Shown one piece after another: positions 18,158-26,627 of a DNA stretch of 64,000 nucleotides (its first letter is position 1; every line of letters starts with the position of its first letter). The DNA is from Skermanella rosea (lineage in GTDB: Bacteria > Pseudomonadota > Alphaproteobacteria > Azospirillales > Azospirillaceae). Under the pieces are notes generated by a model. That model was not told the DNA's origin and searched no databases. It saw nothing but the letters and a program-made list of their open reading frames with translations. The DNA lies in NCBI RefSeq assembly GCF_016806835.2, contig NZ_CP086111.1, forward strand, positions 3,775,471 through 3,839,470, given 5' to 3'. The translations under genes and the position numbers were made by a program.

Positions 18158-18801
18158 CAGACATCCGCGTCGCAGTGGCGGACGACCATCCCGTGGTCCT
18201 GGCCGGCATCAAGGCGCTGCTTCAGGCGGCGCCCGAGATCACGCTCGTCGGCGACGCCACCACGGGCAGGGCCGCCATCGAGTTGATCCGGCAGGCCGCC
18301 CCGGACATCGCGGTCATCGACATCTCCCTCCCCGATCTCAGCGGGCTGGACATCGCCCGCCATGTCGCGGAGACCTGCCCCAAGGTCAAGCTGCTGGCAC
18401 TGACGGTCCACGAGGACCGGGGTTACGTCCAGCTGCTGCTGCAAGCCGGCGTCAGGGGCTATATCCTGAAGCGGTCCGCGGCCGAGGATCTCGTCCGGGC
18501 CATCCGCGCCGTCGCGGCCGGAGGCGTCTTCCTCGATCCGGAAATAGCGGACAAGGCGCTTCCGGAGACGGCGCACAACGGGTCGGCGTCGTCGGAAAAG
18601 GAACATCTCAGCCAGCGCGAGACGGAGGTCCTAAGGCTGACGGCGCAGGGTTTCAGCAACAAGGAGATCGCGGCCCGGCTCGACGTGAGCATCAAGACCG
18701 TCGAGACCTACAAGGCGCGGGCGTCCGAGAAACTGAACCTGCGCACCCGGGTGGACATAGTCCGCTACGGCGTCGCCCACGGCTGGCTGGAAAGCATCTG
18801 A
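18154..18801 (+). CDS. NarL/FixJ-type response regulator
   Basis: 215 residues. The receiver domain (1-120) has the acidic pair in V-A-D-D-H-P, the phospho-acceptor Asp in A-V-I-D-I-S-L-P-D, the conserved Thr (A-L-T-V-H-E) and the Lys (Y-I-L-K-R-S). The C-terminal LuxR-type helix-turn-helix (about 150-212) has L-S-Q-R-E-T-E-V-L-R-L and N-K-E-I-A-A-R-L-x-V-S-I-K-T-V-E-T-Y. It is translationally coupled to the kinase. LuxR-type regulators bind dyad sites, so this protein is one candidate for the palindrome at 15821-15845; that is inference only. Confidence 0.92.
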   Translation: MTDIRVAVADDHPVVLAGIKALLQAAPEITLVGDATTGRAAIELIRQAAPDIAVIDISLPDLSGLDIARHVAETCPKVKLLALTVHEDRGYVQLLLQAGVRGYILKRSAAEDLVRAIRAVAAGGVFLDPEIADKALPETAHNGSASSEKEHLSQRETEVLRLTAQGFSNKEIAARLDVSIKTVETYKARASEKLNLRTRVDIVRYGVAHGWLESI

Positions 18802-18884
18802 CGCGGTCCGCCTTTCCGCGCCGAGGCCGGCATCGGGCGACGGGACGGACGGATCGCCCTCCGTGTCCTGCGGGGAATCCGGCA

Positions 18885-18909
18885 GGAACCCGCCTGATCA
18901 GGCACTGTT
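18885..18909 (+). promoter_or_regulatory. possible EcfG-type promoter before the PLD gene
   Basis: GGAAC (18885-18889), 16 bases, then TGTT (18906-18909). The consensus for alphaproteobacterial general-stress sigma factors is GGAAC-N16/17-CGTT, so the -35 part is exact and the -10 part is three of four. It lies about 107 bases before the start of the phospholipase D-like gene. One mismatch in a short motif makes this tentative. Confidence 0.3.
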
Positions 18910-19015
18910 CCCCCGGAAGCACCCGAATCCCGAGAGGGCATCCCGGTTTCCTTGCGCACGCGGCCGACCGAAAAAGGAGACCGGACCTCCGAACGCTCCA
19001 TCGGCAGGAGAAACC

Positions 19016-20500
19016 ATGAGCCCAGATCTTCCGGACCGGAAAACGGGCCCTGCGCATACGTCCTCACCGAGGGGCGGGGGAGGCATCCTTGAGCCGGGCC
19101 GGAACTGCTGGTGCGTGGCGCCCTTCGACCGGGCGGCCGTCCTGATCGACGCCGCCGATTACTTCGAACGGCTGGAGGAGGCCTTGCTCCGGGCGCAGCG
19201 CTCCGTCCTGATCGTCGGCTGGGACTTCGACGGCCGGATCGCGCTCCGCCCCCGTTCCGGACCGCAAGGGCGCCGCCCCCTCAGCCACCTGCTGCGCGGC
19301 CTGGTGGAGGAGCGGCCCGGGCTGGAAGTGCGGATACTGGTCTGGGACTATTCGGTGTTCTACGGGCAGAGCGCCCCGAAGCCCCTTCTCATGGGTGCCG
19401 ACTGGCAGCACCATCCGCGCATCCACCTGCGCCTGGACCGCGAGCATCCGCTGAACGCCTCCCATCACCAGAAGCTGGTCTGCATAGACGACGCGGTGGC
19501 ATTCGCGGGCGGCATGGATCTTACCGTCCAGCGATGGGACACGCCGCGCCACGGCATGGATGACGCCTGCCGCATCGATCCCGATGGTGCCGCCTACGAT
19601 CCCGTCCACGACCTGCAGATGATCGTCGACGGTGCCGTGGCCGGAGCGCTCGCCGACCTGATCCGGCGCCGCTGGGAGGACGCCACCGGCGAGACGCTCG
19701 GCCCTGTGGAAGCACCCGGGGATCCCTGGCCCCCGGGCCTCGAACCGGACTTCACGAATGGCTCGATCGGCATTTCCCGAACCGTTCCGCCCCGAAAGAC
19801 GGCCCCCGCGATCCGGGAGGTGGCGGAACTGACCCTCGATGCCCTCGGGTCCGCCCGCGAAGCGATCTACATCGAGGCGCAGTACCTGACCGCGCCGGCG
19901 GTCGGCGACTGCCTGGCGGACCATCTGGCCGCCGACGACGGCCCGGAGATCGTCATCGTCACGTCGGAAGACTTCCACGGGGTCGTCGAGCGCTTCGTCA
20001 TGGGTTCCAATCGCGACCGGCTGGTGCGCCGCCTGAAGTCGGCCGACCGCCATCACCGCCTGCGGGCCGGCTCCCCGGTCGTGCCATCCGCCGGGGGCGA
20101 GCAGGAGATCCTGGTCCATTCCAAGCTGCTGGTCGTCGACGACCGGTTCCTGCGCCTGGGCTCCTCCAACCTGAACAACCGTTCCATGGGTCTCGACACG
20201 GAATGCGACCTCGCCCTGGAGGCCCGGGACGACGAGACCCGCCGAGTCATCGTCCGGCTGAGGAACCGCCTGATCGCTGAGCATCTCGGCACCAGCGTCG
20301 AGCGGCTGGAAAGCGTCCTGGCCGTCGAGCGTTCCCTGCTGCGCGCGGTGGACGGCCTGAACGGAGGGCCGCGGAGGCTCAGGCCCTTCCGGTGCCTGGA
20401 CGGGACGGGACCGACCACGACCCTGCCCGGGACGGGCCTGTTCGATCCGGACGCCCCGTTCGAGCCGCTGCGGATCCTGGGCAGGGTATGGGATCGTTGA
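19016..20500 (+). CDS. phospholipase D/cardiolipin synthase-like protein
   Basis: 494 residues from the ATG at 19016, chosen because AGGAG lies 5 bases upstream; the longer frame begins in non-coding sequence. Two HKD motifs are present: H-H-Q-K-L-V-C-I-D-D with G-G-M-D (about residue 155) and H-S-K-L-L-V-V-D-D with G-S-S-N-L-N-N-R-S (about residue 365). Both are complete, so it should be an active phosphatidyl-transferase or phospholipase. No membrane helix is evident; membrane association would be peripheral. It faces a YbhN-like gene (convergent, 21 bases apart). In E. coli clsB lies next to ybhN, so a role in phospholipid synthesis is likely, but a secreted or degradative enzyme cannot be excluded. 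Confidence 0.85.
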   Translation: MSPDLPDRKTGPAHTSSPRGGGGILEPGRNCWCVAPFDRAAVLIDAADYFERLEEALLRAQRSVLIVGWDFDGRIALRPRSGPQGRRPLSHLLRGLVEERPGLEVRILVWDYSVFYGQSAPKPLLMGADWQHHPRIHLRLDREHPLNASHHQKLVCIDDAVAFAGGMDLTVQRWDTPRHGMDDACRIDPDGAAYDPVHDLQMIVDGAVAGALADLIRRRWEDATGETLGPVEAPGDPWPPGLEPDFTNGSIGISRTVPPRKTAPAIREVAELTLDALGSAREAIYIEAQYLTAPAVGDCLADHLAADDGPEIVIVTSEDFHGVVERFVMGSNRDRLVRRLKSADRHHRLRAGSPVVPSAGGEQEILVHSKLLVVDDRFLRLGSSNLNNRSMGLDTECDLALEARDDETRRVIVRLRNRLIAEHLGTSVERLESVLAVERSLLRAVDGLNGGPRRLRPFRCLDGTGPTTTLPGTGLFDPDAPFEPLRILGRVWDR

Positions 20501-20521
20501 CCGCACCCGGCGGCGCGATGG

Positions 20522-21451
20522 TCAGGCCCGGGCATCGGAACTTGTCCGCCTCATCGCCTCGGATACCAGGAAGGCGGTCCCGCCGATGGCGAGCGGCACC
20601 AGGAAATAGACCGCGCGGAAGACCACGAGGGCGCCGAACACCTGTGCCCCGGGCAGAAGGAGCAGGACGACGCCCTCTATCACGCCGAGGCCGCCGGGCA
20701 CGTGGGCGACCAGGGCGGTGGCGTTGGCGATCGCATAGGCGGAGGCCACCGCCGGGTAGGAGACATCGGCGATGCCGGCCAGGATCTGGTGGAGGCACGC
20801 CGCCACCAGCGAGAAATTCACCGTCCCGACGACGGCCTGACCGACCGCCAGGCGCAGCCCGGGCATCCTGAAGGTCCATCCGCGCAGCCGCAGGGGTCGC
20901 CGCATGAGTGCCGCGAGCACGATATAGGCCGCCGCCACGCCGAGACAGCCGGCGCCCAGGCCGATCACTGTTCCCCGAGCGAACCCGGACGCCTGCTCCG
21001 CGAGCCCCGGATGGAGCAGCAGCGCGGTGCCGCCAAGGATCAGGAGGCCCAGGAGAACGGTGGCGCCGCAGAAAACGATGATCTGCGCGACCTCGATCGG
21101 CGCCAATCCCCAGCGGGTATAGAAGCGGTAGCGCACCGCCCCGCTGCTCAGGGCCGCGAAACCGAGATTGTGCCCGATCGACAATGCGGTGAAGGAGGCG
21201 AGCGCCACCTTCCGGTAGGGAAGCGACCGCCCGGCATACCGCACGCCCAGGGCGTCGAATCCGGTCAGGCAGGCGTAGCTGGCCGCGGCGAAGCCGCCCG
21301 CCGTCAGAAGGCGGGTCCAGGGGACCATGGCGACCGAGGAAAGCACCTCATCGAAACTGTACCGGCCCAGCGCCCGGTAGAGCAGGAAACCCGCGATCCC
21401 TATGGCGATCACGGTGATGGCGGGAGCGTATTTCTTCAAGTGCCGGGACAC
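20522..21451 (-). CDS. YbhN/UPF0104-type integral membrane protein
   Basis: 309 residues with about eight membrane helices, similar in layout to the flippase-like part of lysylphosphatidylglycerol synthase (LPG_synthase_TM). Family blocks are G-H-N-L-G-F-A-A-L-S-S-G-A-V-R-Y-R-F-Y (about 90-110) and A-H-V-P-G-G-L-G-V-I-E-G (about 240-252), followed by F-R-A-V-Y-F-L-V-P. No aminoacyl-transferase domain is attached. The function of the family is not settled; lipid movement is suspected. It is convergent with the phospholipase D-like gene, an association also seen in E. coli (clsB-ybhN). Confidence 0.85.
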   Translation of the reverse strand: MSRHLKKYAPAITVIAIGIAGFLLYRALGRYSFDEVLSSVAMVPWTRLLTAGGFAAASYACLTGFDALGVRYAGRSLPYRKVALASFTALSIGHNLGFAALSSGAVRYRFYTRWGLAPIEVAQIIVFCGATVLLGLLILGGTALLLHPGLAEQASGFARGTVIGLGAGCLGVAAAYIVLAALMRRPLRLRGWTFRMPGLRLAVGQAVVGTVNFSLVAACLHQILAGIADVSYPAVASAYAIANATALVAHVPGGLGVIEGVVLLLLPGAQVFGALVVFRAVYFLVPLAIGGTAFLVSEAMRRTSSDARA

Positions 21452-21574
21452 CTCCCCTTCAGGAACGGGCCTTCAGGAATGCGAACGTCATCCTCCCGTG
21501 GCTGCCGGCCGCGCCGGTCGCGCGGTCCGGGAACCGAAGCGGACGGCAGCCTGGATCAGGAAGGATTTCCCCGG

Positions 21575-21754
21575 TCAGACCGGATGGCCGGGATTGGGCG
21601 CTTTCTCGGCGCCATAATCTTCCGGCGTCGTGTCATCAGCCCCCATGTCCGAACGCGCGTCGCCAAGGTTCTCCGTCTTGACGCGGGTGCCTTGCCGCTG
21701 CGCGTCGCCCGGCTGTTCCGGCTTGTCTTTGCCGTCCTTGTCGTTCGTCATCAT
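21575..21754 (-). CDS. 59-residue acidic hydrophilic protein, downstream of the Cys-rich copper protein gene
   Basis: Sixty codons including stop, starting at tandem ATGs (21754 and 21751) with GAGGAG a few bases upstream and ending in TGA. The product is highly charged and lacks Cys and hydrophobic stretches: it begins M-M-T-N-D-K-D-G-K-D-K-P-E-Q-P-G and ends E-K-A-P-N-P-G-H-P-V. Such composition suggests an unstructured protein. It lies 37 bases after the four-helix Cys-rich gene in the same direction, so the two are probably one operon. I do not recognise a family. The strong ribosome-binding site and the GC-rich third positions support it as a real gene. Confidence 0.6.
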   Translation of the reverse strand: MMTNDKDGKDKPEQPGDAQRQGTRVKTENLGDARSDMGADDTTPEDYGAEKAPNPGHPV

Positions 21755-21791
21755 TTTTCTCCTCGTTCCGACTCTCCAGGATGCAGCCCGA

Positions 21792-22196
21792 TCAGGCCTT
21801 CATGCTCTGGAGCGCGGCTTGGCACGCCTGCTCGCACCGGCGGCACGACTCCGCGCAGACCCGGCAATGCTCGTGCTTCGACGCATGGCCGTCGCATTCC
21901 GCGCCGCACAGGCGGCAGGCGGTCGCGCAGGCCTGCAGCGTCAGGCGGATCAGTTCCTCGTTCGACCCGGTCCGGCGCGACGCGATCGAACCGGTCGCCG
22001 CGCAGATGTCCGCGCAGTCGAGATTCAGCCGAATGCACTGGCGGAGCTCCTTCACCATATCCTCCGCCAGACAGGCGTCCGCGCAGGCGGTGCAGGTCTG
22101 GGCACAGGAATAGCACTCCTCGATGCATCGGATCAGGGCGTCGTTGATGTTTCCCTTTACATCGGGATGCGTCCCGATCATTTCGCGAACCATCAT
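21792..22196 (-). CDS. four-helix-bundle Cys-rich copper-storage-like protein (Csp/DUF326)
   Basis: 134 residues with 18 cysteines placed in C-x-x-x-C and C-x-x-C spacing along helices (for example C-I-E-E-C-Y-S-C-A-Q-T-C-T-A-C and C-R-V-C-A-E-S-C-R-R-C). This is the pattern of cytosolic copper storage proteins, which line the core of a four-helix bundle with thiols that bind Cu(I). No signal peptide is present, so it is probably cytoplasmic (Csp3-like). Start is the first of two ATGs, after GAGGAG at a rather long spacing. It is followed by the 59-residue gene. Copper binding is from family knowledge; no copper regulator gene is adjacent. Confidence 0.85.
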   Translation of the reverse strand: MMVREMIGTHPDVKGNINDALIRCIEECYSCAQTCTACADACLAEDMVKELRQCIRLNLDCADICAATGSIASRRTGSNEELIRLTLQACATACRLCGAECDGHASKHEHCRVCAESCRRCEQACQAALQSMKA

Positions 22197-22417
22197 CTTA
22201 CCGTCTCCTCATGTTTGACGAGGCTTCTGCTCCAATTATGGCGCCTCGTGCTGCAAACAGTCCCCGACGCACCGGATCGCGCGCAAAATGTGCCGGCCGT
22301 CGAAAAAGGACCTGCCTCCGACCGGCGGTCGGAAACCGGGCGGGAGCGCCGGCCGTGGTGGAGCGGCCCCTGACGAGGGGATCGGAACTGATCCGACGCC
22401 GCGCCGCGGGCCGCGGT

Positions 22418-23254
22418 TCAGCCCTTGAGGAAGGCGAGGAGTTCCTCGTTCACCTGGTCCTTGTGGGTGGTGCACAGGCCGTGCGGGGCGCCGGGAACGA
22501 TCTTCAGCGTGCCTTGCGGCAGAATGGATGCCGCCGCCATGCCGGTGGTCGCCAGCGGGACGACCTGGTCGTCGTCGCCGTGCAGCACCAGCGTCGGGAT
22601 GGTCATCTTCTTCAGGTCCTCGCGCTGGTCGGTCTCCGAAAAGGCCTTTACGCACTCGTACAGCGCCAGCAGGCCGCCCTGCATTCCCTGCATCCAGAAG
22701 GTGTCCATCACCCCTTGCGAAACCTTGGCGCCGGGACGGTTGTAGCCGTAGAAGGTGGGGGTGAAGTCCTTGAACAACTGGGAGCGGTCGGCCTTCACGC
22801 CGGCGCGGATGCCGTCGAACACCTCCGGCGGCACGCCTTCCGGGTTCCAGCCGGTCCTGACCATGATGGGCGTGACGGCACCGATCAGCACGGCCTTGGC
22901 GACGCGGGACACGCCGTGCCGGCCGATGTAGCGGGCGACTTCGCCGCCTCCGGTGGAGTGACCGACATGGACGGCCTCCTTCAGGGCCAGCGCCTCGACG
23001 ACGGCCGCGAGGTCGTCGGCGTAGTGGTCCATGTCGTTGCCGAAGCCCGGCTGCGACGACCGGCCGTGCCCGCGCCGGTCATGGGCGATCACCCGGTAGC
23101 CGTGCTGGGCCAGGAAGAGCATCTGGTCCTCGAAGGCGTCGCCGGTCAGCGGCCACCCGTGGCTGAAGACGACCGGCTGACCGGTCTGCGGCCCCCATTG
23201 CTTGACGTAGATCTGGACACCGTCGCTGGTGGTCACGTAGCTGCCCTGGAGCAT
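22418..23254 (-). CDS. alpha/beta hydrolase, non-haem chloroperoxidase type
   Basis: 278 residues from the ATG at 23254, which follows AAGGGA; a longer in-frame start at 23311 would add 19 basic residues of no clear purpose. It shows the oxyanion H-G-W-P block, the nucleophile Ser in G-H-S-T-G-G-G-E, the acid in H-G-D-D-D-Q and the His near [13 protein letters not shown] after strand 4 is typical of the cofactor-free haloperoxidase/perhydrolase group. The true substrate is unknown; perhydrolysis or esterase activity is expected. It is followed by the AraC-type gene upstream in the same direction, 203 bases away. Confidence 0.87.
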   Translation of the reverse strand: MLQGSYVTTSDGVQIYVKQWGPQTGQPVVFSHGWPLTGDAFEDQMLFLAQHGYRVIAHDRRGHGRSSQPGFGNDMDHYADDLAAVVEALALKEAVHVGHSTGGGEVARYIGRHGVSRVAKAVLIGAVTPIMVRTGWNPEGVPPEVFDGIRAGVKADRSQLFKDFTPTFYGYNRPGAKVSQGVMDTFWMQGMQGGLLALYECVKAFSETDQREDLKKMTIPTLVLHGDDDQVVPLATTGMAAASILPQGTLKIVPGAPHGLCTTHKDQVNEELLAFLKG

Positions 23255-23456
23255 GGCACTGTTCCCTTGTGGCTTGGTCCGGCGATCGGCAGGCGCGATT
23301 TGCACGGCCACCGCGGGCGTGAGGATTCCCGGAAGCCGGGCATCGGGGTTCGCCGATCACCGTGTCGATGTGCCGATGGTATCGGATCGCCCGGATGGCC
23401 GATTGCCGCATAGGAACGGATTTTGAAGATTCTGCGCATCGCGGCGGACGTTCCGG

Positions 23457-24413
23457 TCAGGCGGTCCGTGCGTCCGCCGTGCTTCCCGTCCTGCCGTAAT
23501 CCGGCGCGCCGAAAGCCGCCGCGTCGCGGTGGCGCCAGACGCGGGGGGTCATGCCGACCAGGCGGCCGAAGGTGCGGGTGAAGTGGCTCTGGTCGGCGAA
23601 GCCGCAGTCGAGCGCGATGTCGGCGAGCGACCGGGTGCCGTCCCGCATCAGCGCCTTGGCATGCTCGACACGCCGCCGGAGCAGCCACTGGTACGGGGTG
23701 GTGTCGGTGGTATGGCGGAAGGCGCGGACGAAATGACCGACCGACAGGCGGCACTCCGCGGCGAGTTCCGCCAACCGGATCTCGCCGTCGAGCCGGGCGG
23801 AGATCATGTCCTTGGCCCGCCGCTCCTGCCAGGGAGCGAGCTTCCCGACTCCCTTGGCCGGGGACAGCCGGCCATACGCGGTCAGGACATGGTTCGCCAA
23901 TGCGCAGGTGAGATGGTCGATCAGCAGCAGGCCGACCCGTTCGGGCATCGTGAGCGCCGGCAGCATGGCGGCCGCCAGCGCCGCGATCGACGGATCGTCG
24001 ACGGGACGGCCCGGTTCGATGGCGAGATCCCTCAGCCGTTCCGCCCGCCCGTCGGGAAGCAGGGAGTCCAGCACGGTGCGCGGCATATGGAAGGTCATGA
24101 TATCGAAGGCCGTGTGCATGCGGCAGGCGATGTCGCACCGCAGATCATGGATGCTCGTCAGCCCGGCGATGTTCGCCGGCTTCTCCACGGGCCTGCCATC
24201 CACCCAGACGTCCGAGCGGAAGTCGGAGAGGTAATGGCTGATCAGGAACGCGTCCTCGATCGCCGGGGGGTCCAGCATCCCCAGTCCGTCGATGCCGCAT
24301 CGGACCCGCGCGATGCCCACCATCCCTCGTCCGAGCCTGCGGACCAGGACGGCCGGCCGATCCGGCACCGGGATGAAACGCAGGTCGAGGTTGCTTCCGG
24401 CGGCCCTTGTCAT
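23457..24413 (-). CDS. AraC-family transcriptional regulator
   Basis: 318 residues from the ATG at 24413, which has AGGGAG upstream. The C-terminal 105 residues form the AraC DNA-binding domain with two helix-turn-helix motifs: L-A-A-E-C-R-L-S-V-G-H-F-V-R-A-F and I-A-L-D-C-G-F-A-D-Q-S-H-F-T-R-T-F, followed by G-M-T-P-R-V-W-R. The N-terminal part is a cupin-like sensing region without a recognisable ligand signature. The gene lies directly before the chloroperoxidase-like hydrolase gene in the same direction and may control it. It is divergent from the LysR-TrpD2 fusion gene. Confidence 0.88.
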   Translation of the reverse strand: MTRAAGSNLDLRFIPVPDRPAVLVRRLGRGMVGIARVRCGIDGLGMLDPPAIEDAFLISHYLSDFRSDVWVDGRPVEKPANIAGLTSIHDLRCDIACRMHTAFDIMTFHMPRTVLDSLLPDGRAERLRDLAIEPGRPVDDPSIAALAAAMLPALTMPERVGLLLIDHLTCALANHVLTAYGRLSPAKGVGKLAPWQERRAKDMISARLDGEIRLAELAAECRLSVGHFVRAFRHTTDTTPYQWLLRRRVEHAKALMRDGTRSLADIALDCGFADQSHFTRTFGRLVGMTPRVWRHRDAAAFGAPDYGRTGSTADARTA

Positions 24414-24781
24414 CGTGGTCTCCCTTGGTTTGCCGGTCGGTATCCGGCGACGGCGCTTCCGCGACGTGGGAACAGACCCGCGACGCAGCGGCAAGCCGCG
24501 CCGGGAGCGGCAGCCGACTGCTTTTCGACGGCGGAGAATATTCGGGTATGATAGCGGGAAGCCATTGCACGCAGATTGGACCGCGTACTGCCATGGGCTA
24601 ACCAACCTAGACCTTGGTTTAGATATCGGCCGTTCCGTATGGATCGACGGAGTGCCTTGAGCAGGGAATGCGCCCGCGGCCGGGGTTCCGGAAGATAAGC
24701 TTGCCATATCGCGAATGCCTATCATTATCGGCTCGGAGATGCCGCCGCCGGATCACGCCGTCGCCGTAGGACCGAGAGTCT
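24414..24781. other. 368-base divergent intergenic region
   Basis: It holds the promoters of the AraC gene (left) and the LysR-TrpD2 gene (right). An imperfect dyad CTAACCAA / TTGGTTTAG lies near 24598-24621. No gene or RNA is evident. The middle is AT-richer than the flanks. Confidence 0.5.
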
Positions 24782-26266
24782 ATGATGGGAAAACTCCACG
24801 ACATCCCGACCATGCCGTGCCCGGAAACGCTCGAAACCAGAAGCGCCGGCAGCAAGCTGGCGCGCGGACGGCTGATCGTCGCCCTGGATGCCCTGATGTC
24901 GAAGCGGAACGTCACGCTGGCGGCCAGGGACCTGGGGCTCCAAACGCCTGCGCTCAGCCGCCTGCTCGCCCAGTTGCGGGAGGAGTTCAACGATCCGCTG
25001 TTCGTCAGGACCGGGCGCGGCCTGGTCCCGACCCCCTTCGCCGAAGCCCTCCGGCCGCGGGTCCAGGCGCTCGCCCTGGAGATCGACGCCCTGTTCCAGG
25101 CGACGACGGACGGCGCGCCCCGGGAGGCGCCGCTCGATCCGGGCTGGAGCATGCAGCGCCCCGCCCCCGTCCCGGCCCTGGAGGTCCGTCCGGCCACGCT
25201 GCTCGAAGGCGAGCCGACGCCGGCCCGGCTGATGGCCAAGCTGGACCGCATCGGACCCGATGCCCCCGCCCATGAAAGACTGGCCCGGAACATCGGCGTG
25301 CTCGGGATCGGCGGCGGCGGACATGGCCGCCCCCTCACCAGCGGGGAAGCCGAGGAGGCGATGGGGATCATCCTGGCCGGCAACGCGGATCCGGCGCAGA
25401 TCGGCGCCCTGCTGGGCATGATCCGCGTGCGGGGGACGACGGCGCCGGAACTCGCCGGCTTCGTACGGGCGATGCAGGCGTCCATCCGTCCCGGGCTCGG
25501 CGAATCCATCAGGGCGGATGTCGACTGGCCCTGCTTCGCCTCGCCCAACTATCACAACCCGCCCTGGTTCCTGCACGCGGCCCGGCTGGTGTCGCAGGCG
25601 GGATACCGGGTCGTCCTTCATGGCAACACGGGCGGAGGAAACGCCGCCGCCCGGTTCGACATCCTGGCCGCAGCCCTGGGAATTCCGGTCTGCGCCGGAG
25701 CCGCCGACATCGCGTCGGCGCTGTCGCGGGAAGGCATCGCCTATGTTCCCCTGGCCGACCTCGCCCCGCAGATCCACAGGCTGATCGATCTGCACCGGCT
25801 GACGCTGTTCCGCTCGGCGGTGCTGGAGGCGGTCCACCTGCTCAGGCCCATTCCCGGCAGCACCAGCCTGCTCGGGGTGGCTAAGCCGTCATACAAGGAG
25901 CTCCATCGCGACGCCGCCGGCATCCTGGGCTGGAAGGACATGGTGGTCCTGGGCAGCGTCCGCGACGTCGCCCAGCTGAACCCCTTCCGTCCCGCGACGA
26001 TGTACCGGCTGGTCGACGGCGAGGCGGACGACCTGGTCCTGCCGGCGCGCATGGTCGAACCTCGGGCCACGCCGAGGCCGCGCGTGACCAGCCTGGAATA
26101 CTGGCAGGGGTTATGGAGCGGAGCGACCCGCGATGCCCGGGCCGAGCGCATCATCGTCGGAACCGCCGCGTTCGCGCTCTTTTCAATTCCCGGCGGCACC
26201 GGTTCGGGCTTCGACGACGCCCTGGACCAGGCGGAGCGTCTCTGGAAGGACAGGCGCAAGGCGTGA
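24782..26266 (+). CDS. LysR-type HTH fused to TrpD2/YbiB-like glycosyltransferase-fold protein
   Basis: 494 residues. Residues about 30-110 match the LysR winged helix-turn-helix (L-A-R-G-R-L-I-V-A-L-D-A-L, then V-T-L-A-A-R-D-L-G-L-Q-T-P-A-L-S-R-L-L-A and F-N-D-P-L-F-V-R-T-G-R-G-L-V-P-T). There is no LysR co-inducer domain after it. From about residue 155 the protein is instead of the anthranilate phosphoribosyltransferase (TrpD) fold, YbiB/TrpD2 branch: G-G-G-G-H-G-R-P-L-T-S-x-E-A, A-x-x-x-G-A-L-L-G-M-I-R-V-R-G-T-T, H-G-N-T-G-G-G and P-G-S-T-S-L-L-G-V-A-K-P-S-Y. E. coli YbiB binds DNA and is under LexA control. Two ATGs compete for the start (24782, 24785). A frame error is unlikely because the reading frame is continuous. 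Confidence 0.85.
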   Translation: MMGKLHDIPTMPCPETLETRSAGSKLARGRLIVALDALMSKRNVTLAARDLGLQTPALSRLLAQLREEFNDPLFVRTGRGLVPTPFAEALRPRVQALALEIDALFQATTDGAPREAPLDPGWSMQRPAPVPALEVRPATLLEGEPTPARLMAKLDRIGPDAPAHERLARNIGVLGIGGGGHGRPLTSGEAEEAMGIILAGNADPAQIGALLGMIRVRGTTAPELAGFVRAMQASIRPGLGESIRADVDWPCFASPNYHNPPWFLHAARLVSQAGYRVVLHGNTGGGNAAARFDILAAALGIPVCAGAADIASALSREGIAYVPLADLAPQIHRLIDLHRLTLFRSAVLEAVHLLRPIPGSTSLLGVAKPSYKELHRDAAGILGWKDMVVLGSVRDVAQLNPFRPATMYRLVDGEADDLVLPARMVEPRATPRPRVTSLEYWQGLWSGATRDARAERIIVGTAAFALFSIPGGTGSGFDDALDQAERLWKDRRKA

Positions 26267-26302
26267 TCCCGGTTCGGCGCCGCCTGTCTGCGAGTAATTC
26301 TT

Positions 26303-26319
26303 AATATCATAGTGATATT
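26303..26319. promoter_or_regulatory. AT-rich perfect dyad, possible operator
   Basis: AATATCA, TAG, TGATATT: 7-bp perfect arms with a 3-base centre, in otherwise GC-rich DNA, 37 bases after the end of the LysR-TrpD2 gene and about 310 bases before the receptor gene. The binding protein is unknown. Confidence 0.35.
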
Positions 26320-26521
26320 CTTGCAACGGTGCCGGATCGACCCTGCCGCCCGTCATCCCGGGCCTGGAATCGTCGGTGCCGGGATACTCACAATCCATTG
26401 ATATGAAAGGGAAATTCTCCGCGGGCGGGCTTGCGCGTCAGGTCCAGGGGTCATCTGCCCTGCATCGCCATACCGCTGGGCGGCCCGATCCGGCGACAGA
26501 CAGACACGTCGTTTTTTGCAA

Positions 26522-26538
26522 TTTAGAACGCTTCTGAA
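26522..26538. promoter_or_regulatory. Irr-box (iron control element)-like site
   Basis: TTTAGAA, CGC, TTCTGAA: this matches TTTAGAA-N3-TTCTAAA, as I recall the Irr/ICE consensus of alphaproteobacteria, at all but one of the 14 fixed positions. It lies 90 bases before the TonB receptor start, a place that fits iron control of the receptor operon. Confidence 0.5.
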
Positions 26539-26627
26539 TCTCAGTGCTTGAAGGGTGGCGCCACCGGATTGCTAGAAGGCCGGCCATTGATCGCCACGCC
26601 GATCGTGGCGAATTCCGGGAGAACTCG

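Larger units (their letters stand above)
26267..26627. other. 361-base region before the TonB receptor gene
   Basis: No gene. It carries an AT-rich perfect dyad AATATCA-TAG-TGATATT (26303-26319), and an Irr-box-like dyad at 26522-26538 close to the receptor gene. GGGAG lies before the receptor ATG at 26628. Confidence 0.55.
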
